DNA from: Amborella trichopoda
Lineage: Eukaryota; Streptophyta; Magnoliopsida; Amborellales; Amborellaceae
Reading direction: 5' to 3'
Assembly: GCF_000471905.2 (NCBI RefSeq)
Contig: NW_006499728.1
Location: forward strand, 1,645,286-1,709,285
DNA: 64,000 bases
Below the pieces are notes generated by a model. It ran no database searches. It was not told the DNA's origin and worked only from the letters and a program-made list of their open reading frames with translations. This document shows positions 34,101-47,125 of the stretch, piece after piece. The first letter of the stretch is position 1. Each line of letters starts with the position of its first letter. The position numbers and the translations under genes were made by a program.

Positions 34101-36573
34101 TGTCAATAAATGTCAATCACAAGAAAATGGATTTGGAGCACCTAAGAAACTCAACATTTGACTGATCGATCATCCATTAAATTGATGACCAGATTTTGAG
34201 ATGGAAGTCGAGATGGAGTACTTTAGGGCATCAAGTGCAACTTTTCTAGGAAATTGTTTTTGGAGGGTAAGAGAATTGATTTACAGCATCCTGGGTCCTC
34301 ATCCATTAAGTAAAAAGGAGAAATGAGGTGCAGCCTCATGGTTTTGGGTCTGTCTGCAGCAGCACCAAACCAATTTCCTTTGCTATTTTTTCATTTTTCT
34401 AACTGGAAATTTCCAATAATTGCATACATGACCTGCCATTTATGCCTCAAGCACTGATTCTGCATCTGTCCTTACCATTCATGATCTTAGCGCATAATTC
34501 TTGGATATTTCATGGTAAGAACGCACTCCATTCTTTTCAAAAATGACAAACAGACAAGCATTCATGTGTCAGCCTTGCAAAGGATCGAGGATAACCTCTT
34601 TAAGTAATATATTCTTATAAACTATAGAATGCGCCAAGGATTGTGAAACACATAACCATGATTAGCGATCTAGAGATGTTAGAACTCTGTATTTATTTAG
34701 AAAAAAGTTCTCACACATTATCCTTGTCTGCTGGGAACATAATTGTCACTACTATGTGTAATCAGAGGCAAGGTTGCGTTTTTACCATTGTGAATTCTGT
34801 AACACTATGCAGATAGGATTCTCAAATTGGCAGATAATACAAGTAGTGACTTCGGGAACTCACAACAACATTAAGCTATTCCATGTGATTGTCTTGGAGA
34901 GCTTTGAATACACTAGAGCTGGAGTAAATACAAAGAATACAACCTGTATTTCAAAAGTTCGAAGAAAAGGAGTTAGTCATGGGAATATTTTATTGTATTT
35001 AGTAGTCCTGAATTGGTAAAATAACTATGAAACATGTAAAAAGCACAATTGAATGCAAGAGAACCATATTATCCACAGAAGACCAAAGTAAGAGAGGTGG
35101 TTTATTCCTGGTCAGTAAATGACAGCATATAAGAAACTTTTCTAATGAAAAACCATAAGTCAGATGTCAACTAGCTTTTGTAAAGTACCACACTAACAAC
35201 AAGCCGGAAGTAAACCAGACTAAAAGTAATGACAATAGTCACGAAGTGAAAAGCAGACAATCGACTAACAAAATTGGCAAGTGTCAACAGCACAAAATGT
35301 TTGCAAATAAAATACTAACTTGGCGAGTAAAGTTCAGCTAAACCCAAGCTAAAAATCAAGTTAATAAGACAATCCCCTACGTGACCCCAGAAATTCCAGC
35401 AGTAAGACTCTTAATCTTGATATGCAATACTAAATGCAATAATGTAGGAAGCATGAATTCTTAACAGTATTTTTCTCTGGCCTGTTATTGATCAAAACAA
35501 TAACCAAACAATACTACCATAATCTGTGGCAAACTTGAAAGAATCCGTCCATGTACATTGGTAGTGTTGAAAAAGAGGCAAAATTACTAAACCATGCACA
35601 TCACCCGCACCTTATAAAATAGACTGGTTACAAATTCTATGCTTTATTACAAAAGAAATTGTCCAATGGGGTCTCCAAGAGCACATAGAAGTATTTCCCA
35701 AAATTCACGTGTGTCAATTATTGATTATTTTTCCAAATGCTTCTCTCATGCTGACAATACAATTCTCTTATTCTAACCAGGAACTTTTTTCTTACAGTTC
35801 ATATGGAAGATAAGCTTTATAAGCTTAACAGGTGGTACCAGAAAAGCCAATATCATCACCAATTCAAATACCCCAGTTAAATAATTTAAAGACATGGAAA
35901 GAGAAAAGGAAAAGAAAGAGAAAGTCAAAAAAGAAGACCATGAAATACACGTATCAACAGCCTAAAATCAAAAACAAAATTAATCACAGGATCTCCCTTC
36001 ACACTCTCAAAATCTTAACTCTTCGCTAACAGTAATTCCAAGCAATAGCATCAAGAGCCAATACTACCACCAATTCAAAACATGGTACCTGAGAAATCCC
36101 CAAAACTCAAATAACAAAAGAGAACACCTAAGGCAACAGTCACGCACAATCTTAACTCAAAACCCAACTTAGCTGAACCAACTTTCTCAATCACTTTGAA
36201 GTTAACTAATTGGAAGCGGTGGATTCAGGAGCAAATTTACTACAAAGCACAAACTTTTTCAATGAATGAATTCAACTACCAATTAAATAGAATACAACTA
36301 GATAACCAAAAAGAAAATATAAAAATCTAAAAGAAGGGGAAGAACGTAAAAAAAAAAAAAGAAGATCACAGGCCTCTTCATTAACATCATTGATTCCTAG
36401 TAATACTAAAAAGATCTGTAAATTGAAAGAGAACCCACTCGGTTCAAATGCTCCTTCGCCTCTGGTCCAAGAATGTCTACACGACCTAAGGCCAAGAACG
36501 ACCCAAGTGCAGTTATAATAAGCACTTTGACAACAGGCTTAGCTGCAACAAGAAGAAGTTCCAAAAGCTCCAT
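26510..36573 (-). CDS. PILS: PIN-LIKES (PILS) auxin efflux carrier family protein
   Basis: PILS proteins are ER-membrane carriers of the auxin-efflux-carrier family (membrane transport, Pfam Mem_trans) that hold auxin in the ER and lower nuclear auxin signalling. Exons found, 5' to 3': 36573-36439, 34943-34864, 32089-31965, 31208-31087, 30871-30611, 29638-29558, 27790-27738, 27323-27138, 26634-26510. All are bounded by GT-AG and join in phase except across the missing exon. The N terminus MELLELLLVAAKPVVKVLI matches the PILS1/3-type subgroup. Other blocks are VVFFVFTPALV, WFMPINILLTF, SAGNLGNLLLIIVPALC, LLAPSTIAV, EGAIPSLTLILGANLLKGL, LTQYALPPAMAIG and TQLFGAGQSECSII. A hydrophilic central loop is encoded by the fifth exon. 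The conserved block between LLAPSTIAV and EGAIP is absent and must lie in the 264-N gap (27834-28097); its length must be 2 modulo 3. With it the protein would be about 420 residues, normal for the family. Confidence 0.94.
26733..27178 (-). repeat. Tandem copies of a PILS exon end plus GA/GT microsatellites
   Basis: The coding end of the penultimate PILS exon with its donor (27178-27138) and the (CT)n after it recur in decayed form at 27039-27001, 26945-26911 and 26775-26733, each followed on the minus strand by (CT)n or (AC)n. In the first extra copy the minus strand still reads VLPPTMAIAL against ALPPAMAIG. The GT donor is lost in every extra copy. A fourth, weaker copy may lie near 26855-26815. 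Confidence 0.75.
27834..28132. other. Assembly gap (264 N) and adjoining (GA)n
   Basis: N run 27834-28097, then a GA microsatellite to 28132. It lies in a PILS intron between LLAPSTIAV and EGAIP exons; the conserved exon between them is not found elsewhere in 27791-29557 on inspection. Confidence 0.9.
28405..28452. repeat. CA-rich microsatellite in a PILS intron
   Basis: An imperfect (CA)n tract interrupted by CCCACC blocks. Confidence 0.85.
28930..29148. repeat. MITE family C copy in a PILS intron
   Basis: Inverted ends: TATTTACCTTTAGTACAAGG with AGGTCATAATC at the left, GATTATGACCTC with TTTGTGCCAAAGGTAAATG at the right. The interior has AACTTTGTGACATATC, shared with 32198 and 46890. Confidence 0.8.
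31189..31400 (-). repeat. 106 bp tandem duplication over the PILS exon 4 acceptor
   Basis: Units 31189-31294 and 31295-31400 differ at two bases. The unit holds the last intron bases, the AG acceptor (31210-31209) and about 20 bases of exon. The distal copy keeps an intact-looking acceptor at 31316-31315 that, if used, would add 106 nt and shift the frame. Confidence 0.9.
31631..31682 (+). repeat. SINE 3' end with (GAT)n tail in PILS intron 3
   Basis: Reads CTGACCCCAAATAGTTGGG, ATAAGGCTCGG, (ATG)n. This is very close to the 3' terminus of plant Au-like SINEs. The preceding ~150 bases do not show a tRNA-like head that I can recognise. Confidence 0.6.
32198..32425. repeat. MITE family C copy in PILS intron 2
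   Basis: Left GTATACAATGAAACCATTTACC with GGTGGTCACAATTA; right TAATTGTGACCTCC and CACATTGTATACAACCC. One of the best-preserved family C copies; terminal inverted repeats of about 30 bp. Confidence 0.85.
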
Positions 36574-38957
36574 GATAAAGTCCTCCTTGTTCTATCCAGT
36601 CTCCTCCACTAAGAAGAAGAACCCAATCTCAGCTCAACAGAATACTGACTTACACCCTTTGAAACATCCGTTTATGACTCGACCTGAAAACCCAAAAAAC
36701 GCATTAAAATCAAGAACATGAAATTGAAATGAAAGCACGTTTAAAACATCAGTCAAACAATTCAAGTTTCAGAACATATAAAATAGCCCACTACTGCAAC
36801 AATTTATTTATTTTTTCCTTCTTGATGTAAGAAGTAAGTTGTAAAGGACAAAAAGCAATGAGGAAATAGGAATATTACAATTCACAGGTGCAAGTTTGCA
36901 AGTTGGCAGCAGAAAATACTTCTACTAGCAGTCTCTTAACGACCACAGCAATCGTACGGATTTGTAGACTGCACATTAAGTCAATAATTTACGACGCCTT
37001 TTTCTCTCACAGTTCGTTTTCATTAGGGATAATTTTTTTTTTCCATTTTCATAAGTGATGTTATATAATATTTTACAAATTTTTTTACTTTGGTGGCGAA
37101 AATGGAAAACCATGAAAAGCTTTCTTTTTTATGTCTAGAACACTTCTTTATGTGATATTATATGATTTCTAATTTATCTTTTCGGTAAATAATTTATGTG
37201 AAGTTATATATTTTTGATGAGTACCTCCATTTTTTTCAAAAATTCTCATTAAAATCGATATAAATCTCTAAAAAAAAGTTATCACAAGACTTATTTTTTC
37301 CATAAATCGCCGCCAAATTTGTCCTACACGCATGATGGAGGAGAGTCCTATTAGGTCATTTCCCATTTTTAAATTATCACAGTTCTCTTTTTATATGATA
37401 TTATATGATTTTTAATTTATTTTTTTTTGGTGGGAAAAAAGAAAAACACGTTAAAAAACTGAACTCACAAGAGGCGTCTGAGTTAAAAAACACGGTGACG
37501 GGACAATTCAGTTGGCCCGGAGTCTGAGGAGACCCCCTGTTAGTCACTTGGTCTAAAAAATGATAGTGAAAGCCTCACACCTATTAGCGCAGACCGGCAC
37601 GCCTCACGATCCTTATGTGAAGCGTTTGAGAAAGAGGATTGGCTGTATAGATCAGCCTCATTGAAATCCAGTTCGGAATGGCAGATCGACTGTATGCATA
37701 ATGTCAAAACCAAAAACAAAAAAAAAAAAAAAAATTAAAAAAATTAAAGATAAAAAATGGGGCCAAATCTGATAGTTCTATTAGAAAAACTGGCTAATTC
37801 CCTTGCATATGGTGGGACCGGACCACTCCCATCATTCCCGATTTCGACCAAGAAATTCTAATCCAAATCGACATTTTTTGATACACTGGTCGGGATGAGA
37901 GTATGATTTGGTGAATTATTGTCATCCATCTATGGATTAGACTATTGTGAAGTGATTGTGGAGATACTGATGCATAAATAACACGTTTATGGGACTCACT
38001 CTTATGAATATTCAACCCACATTGATGCCATAGTGATACCTTGTGGTCATCATGTTACATGCGATAATATGACATTAGAAAATCAAGAAATTGATCATCT
38101 GGACTTTGAAAATTATAATTTTGAAAAAATTAAATTTCAAGTTCTACAGCAAGTAGATCTTGTGACACATTTTTTGAATGGTTCATTTCAAGATCCACAA
38201 AATCTACCTTTTTTATTTTTTAGAGTGGGTCTCATGGGGGTCCACTTAAAACTATCGACATAACGAGCAGAATATTACTGCCATGTGACTTTGATCAAAC
38301 AACTCAAAATTCTTGTCATTAGGCCAGTATTTCCTCTTACATTGGTCACGTACTTGATATCTAATTTCTTTTACATGTAATTATGACTAATTAGTGTTTC
38401 AAAAATTCCCAATCTGGATTGCAAATGAGTAGGCCTGACCTAGTTCCTCGTTTCATATGAGCTCTCCCAATTAAGTAAGAGAACTGGCCAATTCTATCTA
38501 AGAACAAGTCGATCTTCAGCCGAGTCTAGATCGCACTAACTTTAAACTTATATTTCTCTCAATTTATCCAAATTTAAAATTATTATTTAAATTATATTAT
38601 GGACCAATCACACACTGGATAATCAGTCTGATAGTAATCCAGAACGGTCCAGCAGTTGACCAATCCTGCCTCCCAACCTAAGTTTTAAGTCCGGCGATCA
38701 ATCCCACACAAAATTTTCGCATTCTAAGTAGAATATTTCAACTCACGAAGTTTGGTGCACCACTCACAAGTTTGCTCTTACTTTTCCCATTTTAATTGGA
38801 ATTTGGACTCCATAATCAAGATTCATATATCTACTGCCCATATATCAAGGTTTGGATCCTCAAAAAAAAAATTCTAATACTGAGATGACTAGAAGGTACA
38901 TTTAGTTGGAAGATTCATTTTTTATTCGAACAAAAAATAAGGTAAAAATAAAAAAAG
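36574..38957. other. PILS upstream region and intergenic DNA
   Basis: The first few hundred bases should hold the PILS promoter; I could not fix a TATA box. A fragment at about 38085-38215 has family A internal words (AAATTGATCATCTGGA, GTGACACATTTTTTGAATGG). Otherwise nothing recognised. Confidence 0.45.
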
Positions 38958-39299
38958 GTGCGAGCCTAGGCTCTAAACAATCAAATTAGAGCCTACCTTC
39001 AAATAGTGTCGAGAAATGTAGTTTCAACACATGAAATCATTGTAATAGCCTTAAAATATATTTTCAATTTTATTTATAAAGTTTAAGTTTAAAGCTTCAA
39101 AAATATGGTAAATCAACCAATCTATGAAAACTTGAATATCTTGAAAATTGATGGTCCAAAAATATGTTACAAAATACAATATTTCCAAAAACTTAATATC
39201 CATTTTGTTCTCATGTATACGTATCTTGAAGGCGAGATGATCAATTTGATGATATTTGGGCATCAAAATAACCTCTTCCACTGAAAATTTTGAGGAATA
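38958..39299. repeat. MITE family A copy, right end truncated
   Basis: Starts GCGAGCCTAGGCTCTAAACA and runs through the reverse-sense family A interior (CTTAAAATATATTTTCA, GAGATGATCAATTTGATGAT) to TTTTGAGGAATAGG, then changes abruptly. Confidence 0.75.
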
Positions 39300-41189
39300 G
39301 GTTCGGTCTGGGTTGGCTCGAAACTCCGATCGAACTTTTTTTTTGGATAATTCAGTGGGAAAGACAAACCCCTACGTAGAAATGGATACCACAATATAAT
39401 AACTGGATGAGGGGATGCTACCACCACGACCCCAACCCATTTCCTAACTCCAATCGAACTTGATTGGAATGGACATACATGACAAACCAAGTCCGCTTAT
39501 CAAGCCTTGACGTGGACCCGGGTTAGGGTAACTAAGGGTTTTTCCACCCTTGGGTGAAGAATGTTGAATGAGTCAAATAAAAGGGGGATATTCTCCAACA
39601 GGGAGTGTAATTGTGGGTTTGATAATGGAGACGCGAAGTCGAGACTGTTAAAACAGTTGGGGTAAGGATTGGAGTAAGACTCGAACGATGATGAAGGTCA
39701 AGACCATGGTTCCGAAAGCTGGCTAGGCTCATCCAAACTAGCCTAGTCAGTCAAGCTAGGTCTCAAACCAGGTAAAGTTCAAGGCTTGACAAGTATTTAC
39801 TGATCCGTCGTGTAGAATAACCCACCCAGTCGAGTCAATTCGTGTCTTGTTCGACTTAATCGTGGCTTATCAAGTCTCAGAAGTCACTTATTAAAAATTT
39901 GGAATTGGATCAATCATAATCAAGCCTTGAATTCCATGGGGTCAGATTCTGAGTCACACAATCCAACTCGAGCGATTGTTGAGTTGGATCGCGCCCTAAT
40001 TAATAAATAAAAGAAAACAAAGGAAACCTATAAATACTGCAGTGACCCAAATTATCAGACAAGCCCACCCCCAACACTTTATAAATAACTTCACCAACGA
40101 CAACCCTTATTTTTGCTTAAAATAACAACGGTCAGGTATATTCTCTGCCGGACCAATTTATTATCCTATTAAAACTGGTCTAACACCTATTGTATAAGAT
40201 TCACTTTATTTTGAACAATGAAGTAGGTCTAGCAATGTGCGTCAGACTGGCTACTTGCCCTGTTAAAGCCGAACCAGCACATATTATACCAATCGGGCTT
40301 CAAAAAACAATGCAGCCGTACCAACACATAGTGTGCCATACCATCTTCAAGTTCCTAATAAAAACAGTTCATCACACATGTGCTACACCGACTTTATTTT
40401 CTTTTTTCGAGAAAGAAAGGCAAAAGAGTAGGTGGAAAATTGGCATTTCGAGCCTAAAGAATTATTTTTTCACTTCAAGGGTGGTTACAAACACAAATAA
40501 TGTTCAGGCTAACGGTGTGGTAAAAAAAGCAATGGGAGTGTGCATGCCTACAAATTTAGGTGAATAGGGACTTCCATTACGAGTTCCTCGTACTTGAATC
40601 GCCAAACCCCTTAGTCCAACGGTGGAGATCATGAGTCGGATCAGGAATTATATATCACCCTTAAAGATTAAAAAAACGGGTGCTTTCGAGGTTCGAAAGG
40701 GACACTCTCTCCCATAGGTGAATCAAACTTGAGAACACTCAAATGTCTCTTTCACTTGACTAGGTAGGTCTCTGTATCTCTCTCTTAAGGTGAATCGAAC
40801 TTGAATAATTGGGAACGGGATAGGAGTCGTGGAGTTTTTATTCTTACCCAAACCACCCGATTAACATTTTCAAAAAAAAAAAAATAACTGCTAAATTATT
40901 TGAAAAATGGGTAGGAATATATCTTCCTACATTATATTACCCCAAAAAAACCAAAAATGTCTTTTCACTTGATTAGGTCCAACATTGGTAAGTAGTGTGC
41001 ATATAAAAACTAAATCAGAGTCATCATATTTGGACAACATTTTTGTTTTCTAAGTATAGCCAAAAATAAGACCATACACAACTCATCCATTCTTTCTGTC
41101 TTGCTTAAGAGAGCCATCGCAATTTTTCGTAGTCTATATGGTTGAAGTAAGTTGAAATACCAGTTTCTGAAATAGTGTATTTTGTTATC
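39300..41189. other. Intergenic, no gene seen
   Basis: Contains words related to GAGTC/GACTC-rich repeats (39680-39990), similar in flavour to a short stretch in DGAT2 intron 5 (4570-4760). No coding match. Confidence 0.4.
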
Positions 41190-41870
41190 TAGACTATTTA
41201 TTTTCAAGATTTTTAAGGGTTTACAAATCTACTTGATTTGAACCATTTTTGGATCTTAAGATTTTATAATCAGAGATGTAAATTGATTCTCAAGCCATCC
41301 TAAGAACCTCTGACATCAAAATTATATTTATCATAAATTTTGGATGTGCACCTTAATTTGAATGTTTAACACCCAATACTAAATGATAACCAACTTTAAA
41401 CCAAGCGAAACAAATATGATACCAAATTTCAGTACATGTGACCAGCATCAACCATACAAGAATACAATACATCAATACAATTATGGAAAAAGTTTATATA
41501 AAGCCGTGCCTCTAAACAATCACAGTGGAGCCCAGCTCAAAAATTTCGCTAAAGAGGTTGTTTTGATGCTTAAATATCTTCAAATTGATCATCTCAATAT
41601 CAAAATGCATGGACATAAAAAAAGAAATAGAACTCAAGTTTTGGAAATAGTGCATCTTGTACACATTTTTGGACCGTCAAATTTCAAGATTTTGAAGTCT
41701 TCATAAATCTTCTTGAACTAATATATTTTTGAAGCTTTAGATTTTATAGTTAAAGATGAAAATATATTTTAAGGCTATCACACATATTTTCAAAATTGAA
41801 ACCACATTTCTCGACACTAATTGAAAATGGGCTCCAATTTAATTGTTTAGAGTCTCGGTTCTATACAAAC
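41190..41870. repeat. MITE family A: fragment, then full copy
   Basis: 41190-41372 is the 3' half of an A' copy (TTTACAAATCTACTTGATTT, AAGATTTTATAATCAGAGATG, GTGCACCTTAATTTG). 41492-41870 is a full A copy with ends AGTTTATATAAAGCCGTGCC and GGTTCTATACAAAC. Confidence 0.75.
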
Positions 41871-42456
41871 CGCATCGATACATTACTTAGATACTCTTTT
41901 TATCAAAAAGTTACTGCCAATTTCAGGGTAAATTGGAAAACGTGAATGAATACGCATCACATTGAAGTTAGTTACAAAGAGTGAGGCACCAGAGTTTACT
42001 CTAAAAATTTAATAACTGCTGCGCAGAGAATAATAAAGCGCATAAACATCATTATAGGTAAATAAAAAGTTGCCTCAGAAAAGGGCTGGGTTATGGTGGT
42101 TGCATCCCCGTACCCTAGACACCACATTGTGCTCCATTTCCACTGACACCTCCCACTAATACTTTCAAATTAACTAATTCCTAAACTATTTGAAAATACT
42201 GAGGTGCCAGTATTTGTTTATGGGATAATTTGCTATAAAAATGTTTAATTTCGGCATAAATAGCTTGTGGTCACTCTAGCTATCAAAACCTTTGGACAGT
42301 CAAAGAAAAAATCTGCTTAACACAAGTTTACATTCGATGCAGTTTAACCGTCCCAAATTAAATAGTAAAAAGTTTTGACGATGCAGTTTATATAACGAAC
42401 ATACAAAAATGATTAAAACAATACGCACCTCCAAACCCTCTTGGAAGATGCAGTTC

Positions 42457-42556
42457 AGGACCAAAAACCCCTGCAATGGGTTCAGCCAAAAGACATTATA
42501 CGCTGAAGGACCAAAAACCCGTGCAACGGGTTCAGCCAAAAGATATTATAGGCTCC
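42457..42556. repeat. Two 50 bp tandem units
   Basis: Units at 42457-42506 and 42507-42556 share AGGACCAAAAACCC and GGGTTCAGCCAAAAGA and differ at a few bases. No associated gene. Confidence 0.8.
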
Positions 42557-43574
42557 TCTAAGTGAACCCCATCTAGAATTGAATTTCGTGGGGATGTAAC
42601 CTCTTCAACCCATAGATTAACCTCAATAGAAAAGAATTCCTAATAGTACCTTCGATGCACTAGAAAAAAAAAAAACATTAATAATTAATATTGACCTAAT
42701 ATAAGAAATCTCAAATTTCAAATTAATATTTCAAAATAATCACCTAATAATTCAGTAGTTTCCAAAAACTTATATGTAAAAAAATCTCCTTAATATGTCT
42801 TTTGACTTATTTTTAAGCTATCAAAAGAGCATAAAATACTTGCTTATGGTTTGAAAATCTATTTTCACCTCTAATTTTACGATAAACATTTAGCCTATCT
42901 ACAAATAACTAGAAATCAGGAAAATAGGCGACCCGCATGTTATGCTATAAGATGCACAATAGTTTGAAAATTCAAAACCCTTTTTTTATTATTGAAGCGC
43001 ACTTTACTTTTGCAATACATAAAATTGGCACCTATTATAATTTTTTACTAAATTTGATGGCTACGAATTCTTTAAACCAAAAAAAGGAAATTTGATTTAT
43101 ACATCCACTTTGTTTGTTGAAACCACCATTTTGGTTGAGTCACCCTCTAACATCTCCAACGAATGACAAGAAGATCTCATGGCGAGGTCTCAATCAAGAA
43201 CCGGACATGGGCCCCAAAGTTGAAAAACACAAGGCCAAAAGGACATGCCAGCTATACCCATTAACGTTTAGGTACATGTTATCTGGAACCATTATAGGAT
43301 CCTCTGTGTACACGACATGCTTAGTATGGGGTCCTACATATAGGAACGTCATATTTGAACATTAATAATACATGTGATGCGCATGATGAGGTCCCAGATA
43401 AGAGGAAGTGGCGAACAACAGTTCACTATCGTACACGACTTGTGCACCGCAATGCCCACAGTAAGTGAAAGTTTTGCCGAGAGCGTGGACATCGTAGTCC
43501 CATTGGTTTAGTATTTAATGATGTTTTTTACCTTGCTGGACACGGTTTCACGAGTTCATATAGAAATGTGTCGA

Positions 43575-44580
43575 TCAGACGAATCGGAACGGTTAATCAC
43601 ATATGGCTCACAAGCGATTTAATCAACCTAACCCCTAAATTAGCTGATTCAATCACTCTAATTGGACAAATTTCAAACGATAAAAAAAAAATTGAAAATA
43701 ATAAAAAATATACAAAAACAATTCTACTAAAATATAAAAAACATACAGATAATGTGATTAAAAAAAAACACACTCAAATGAAGTTGAAACTTGACGAAAA
43801 AAATGGATTTTAACGAAACGAATTGTGTCAAGAGATATTTTTAAAAAAATTTAAAAAATATGAGAAAAATATAAAAATGAGTATCAATGACCAAATAATT
43901 TTTTAATCTTCACCATAATATAAAGAATATTAAAATAATATTAAAAAATTGACTTGACCAAGTCTTTTTTTAAAAGAAAATGAAAAAAAAATTAAATTAT
44001 ATATAATATAGATGCTTTTTTTATCAACTAAGTAGTAAATGGTGTACTAATTAATGGGTCTGATAGGCGGCAAGATTCGAACAATGATTCATATAAAACT
44101 TAATCATTAAAGCTAATCTGGGTGGTCCAATCAAATCCAAAAACCAATGTCCAATAAAAGATGGTTCTAAGAACTCAAAATCTTCTAAAAAACCCCTAAT
44201 AGATTTATAAAACATATAAAATTAAATGTAATATCAATGGGTGATGTTTTGATCAATTTTTGTCAACTTTGAAAAAACAAAAAAAATTCACCTCTGGGGC
44301 GGGACGCAAGCCTTGAATGGCCGGCCTGGGCGTCCGCCTAGGTGGGTTCCGTACCGCCTAGGCAGCCGCCCAAGGACTCCCGTCCAGATGGGCCGCCTAG
44401 GCTTGGGCGATGCGCAGACCTTCTGGACCGCCTAAGCGCTAGGCCGTCCACTTTTTGAATCACGGAATAAACCATTCTAATGTATTTGATAAAAATTTAA
44501 AGTAGTATTTTATTTAAGATTAAAAATATCGGTGGATCACCAAAACCGGAACCAGCCGATTTTGCAAACACTAGTGTCGA
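43575..44580. repeat. Repeat family E, long copy with an internal insertion
   Basis: The segment 43575-43930 parallels 51358-51680 (CACACTCAAATGAAG, AAAAAAATGGATTTTAACG, GAGTATCAATGACCAAAT). Its right end, CGATTTTGCAAACACTAG near 44560-44577, is the inverse of the start of the other copy, GTGTTCGCAAAATCG. Foreign sequence including a GC-rich block separates the two parts. Confidence 0.6.
44285..44460. repeat. GC-rich block with CCGCCTAGGC motifs
   Basis: About 175 bp of high G+C in very AT-rich DNA. CGCCTAGG occurs three times and palindromic GCCTAGGC twice. Such blocks are known as repeats in several plant genomes; I cannot assign a family. Likely an insertion into the family E copy. Confidence 0.65.
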
Positions 44581-45829
44581 CTCTTAAATTCTATTTTTGA
44601 GATGGATCATTGGACCCAATTTTTAAGGACATCTAATCCCTAAAATACGGATCATGAATATAAATAAATAAATAAATTTCAAAAAACTAAAACTAGTAAT
44701 TTTATGAAGAAAATATTTGCATTATTAATTTCAATTGTTGACCACCTATTCGCATCTCTAACATAGATGCTTTATACATTGCAAGGTTTAAAAAAAAAGG
44801 ATCAACGACCTGGATGCTGTATACCGGCTTCAGATGGGGATCTTCAAAAATATGGGGATCGTTTCAAAAAAAAATTGAAAAAATCATTATAAATCACCTA
44901 AATGTTTGTATAATTATAATGTATTACAATATTACATTAAAATAATTTTAAAAAAAATTAAAAACACTAATGAGATTAAAAAAATAATTTCTCATTATAA
45001 AATTAGTATCACATAAAAATATCAAACATTCATTAATTTACTTTATTCATCCAAGTTAACTAACAATATACATTTGAAATATATTTTTTAAAATATCATT
45101 TTTAAATTTCTTCGTTAGGTTCTAGACCCGAACTCAGGTTAAGTCTAGATTGAGTCAAGGTTCAAATCAAACCAGACCAAGACCCCGACCCCATTGCCAC
45201 CCCTGCATCTAATGAGTTTTGATTATAGAATAATGATATGTTCTAAACCTTGTTATTATTTACCCTAATCTAAGAAAATTGACCCAGATATACACAAAGG
45301 AGGTCGTGCATGTCATTAAGAAAAATCATAATGGGGATAATAAAATTGGCGATGACGGAATGAGTTTCTAGTGGTTACTTTTCATACATATCACGCGCAT
45401 GTTTTCACCTCAATGAAAGTTCAAGAGGAGTTAGTCCCACGTTATAGGTGAAGTGAAAATGGGTATAAAAGTTAGTGAAAATCATCAATGCGTTCCCACG
45501 CGTAAGCATCAGACAGCTCCTAAAAGGACTAATGATTATGTACTGCCAATGTGTAACGTGGTATTACGGTGGCCAATAAATTTTTTTTTTAAAATAAGCC
45601 ATAAGGAGCATGGCAGTTGAGAGAAATACGTAAGATGCACACGGCGATTGAGAGCCGGATCTTTCTTTTTAACGCTTCTATCGATACTCGATCGGGGGTC
45701 GGATGATTTGGATCTATTTTTTTAAACTCTAATAATGTGAGACAACATAATGTAAAAATACAATTTACCACGTATGAAACAATTTTTTTATTTTTTTAAA
45801 AAAGCAAATGAGTGTTTATTTTCTATACA
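44581..45829. other. Intergenic, very AT-rich; one hAT MITE end
   Basis: At 45120-45209 a GACCC-rich stretch ends with ATTGCCACCCCTGCA, the inverse of the TAGGGGTGGCAA hAT terminus. Its partner end was not found. Otherwise nothing. Confidence 0.4.
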
Positions 45830-47125
45830 AATAGGTCATAATCAACATTGACTAAATTTAAAACCAGGTAGTTGATGACCTCTAATTGTTTAGTCATAAA
45901 GTCCAACAAAATTTTTCTAATGTTATTAACTATTTTCATATATTGGATTTCACATCTAATAGTTATAAATAATACTGACTTGTGCAAAAAAATAAACAAT
46001 ATCGTAATTACAATCACGTATGTTTTATTCAAAGACACCAAGATTACTTTAGAAAAAAATATATCACAATATTAAAAAAAAAATATTGTTATCTTGTACC
46101 TCAATAATGAAGTATTATCAACCACCCCATTTCAAATCAAACAATCAATAATGATTATGATCTCCATGACTCAAAAGTGAAAGGCCTCATTATAGATATT
46201 TTTTTATATATTTAACCCAAGAGCCTATGAAACTTTGGAATATATTTTATAATTGTTAAATAGTATTAAATTTGAATTCGTTATTTCTAATTATTAAAAT
46301 CTTTCCATCTAAAAAGTGGATTGTCTGTGCTTTATATTTCTTTATATATTTAACCCTAGAGCCTATCTAACGCATTATCTTTTCCAAGTGTATCTAATGT
46401 ACCTCTCTATTTTTAAATTTACTTATTTTTATTATTTGTTATTTTATATTGATTATTTTTTATTTTATTTTCATTTTTGGAGTAGGTTACCAATAAGGCT
46501 TTTCTTTCTTTGTTCTTTTTTGGGTAGCCAAAGGTGTGCATTCATGAATATTTTGTAAAGGTTGATTTAAAAAGTACTCTTAACATAGGAATTGTCAATA
46601 CTAAGTGAAAGCAATATGTTACCAAGAGATCATTTAAATCTTTTGAATTAAGATCAATGAAAGGTGTACGATAAGGGTATCCATTTTTTGGTACAAAGAG
46701 GTGCCAATCATTATTTTGACTACTAGATGTAAAATCAAGCAAATGGATGTACAAGCCACAAAGTCTAAAATAAAATTTTACAAATGTCATGACATACTTC
46801 AATCAATAAGATTTCAAATTAAACAAATGAATGTGATTCCGACCTCCTTACACAAAAAACAATAATAATCTTATAATATACAGAAAGAAAATATAGAATG
46901 CGACCATTTACCTTTGATACAAGGTGGTCTCATTAATTTTGACTATTGAATGTAAAATTGGGTATATACAATTATTTCATTGATCAAGCTCAACCTCAAA
47001 AGAAAATCTCTCGAACTTTGTGACACATCCAAACTATCAAATTTCATATTGAAGTTGTGAGTAATTGTGACTGCCTTGTATAAAAAGTAAATGGTCTCCT
47101 TATATACAATCCCATATAAACATCC
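45830..47125. repeat. Three MITE family C copies in a row
   Basis: The copy at about 46890-47125 is clear (GCGACCATTTACCTTTGATA, CTCGAACTTTGTGACACATC, GTAATTGTGACTGCCTTGTA, TATACAATCCC). Those at about 45830-46050 and 46620-46885 are diverged but keep the CATTAAT/TGACTA and GTGATTCCGACCTCC words and paired ends. Confidence 0.65.

Noticed and set aside
40190-40567. 125-codon plus-strand ORF
   Set aside because: No recognisable domain; sits in repeat-derived, GAGTC-rich intergenic DNA.
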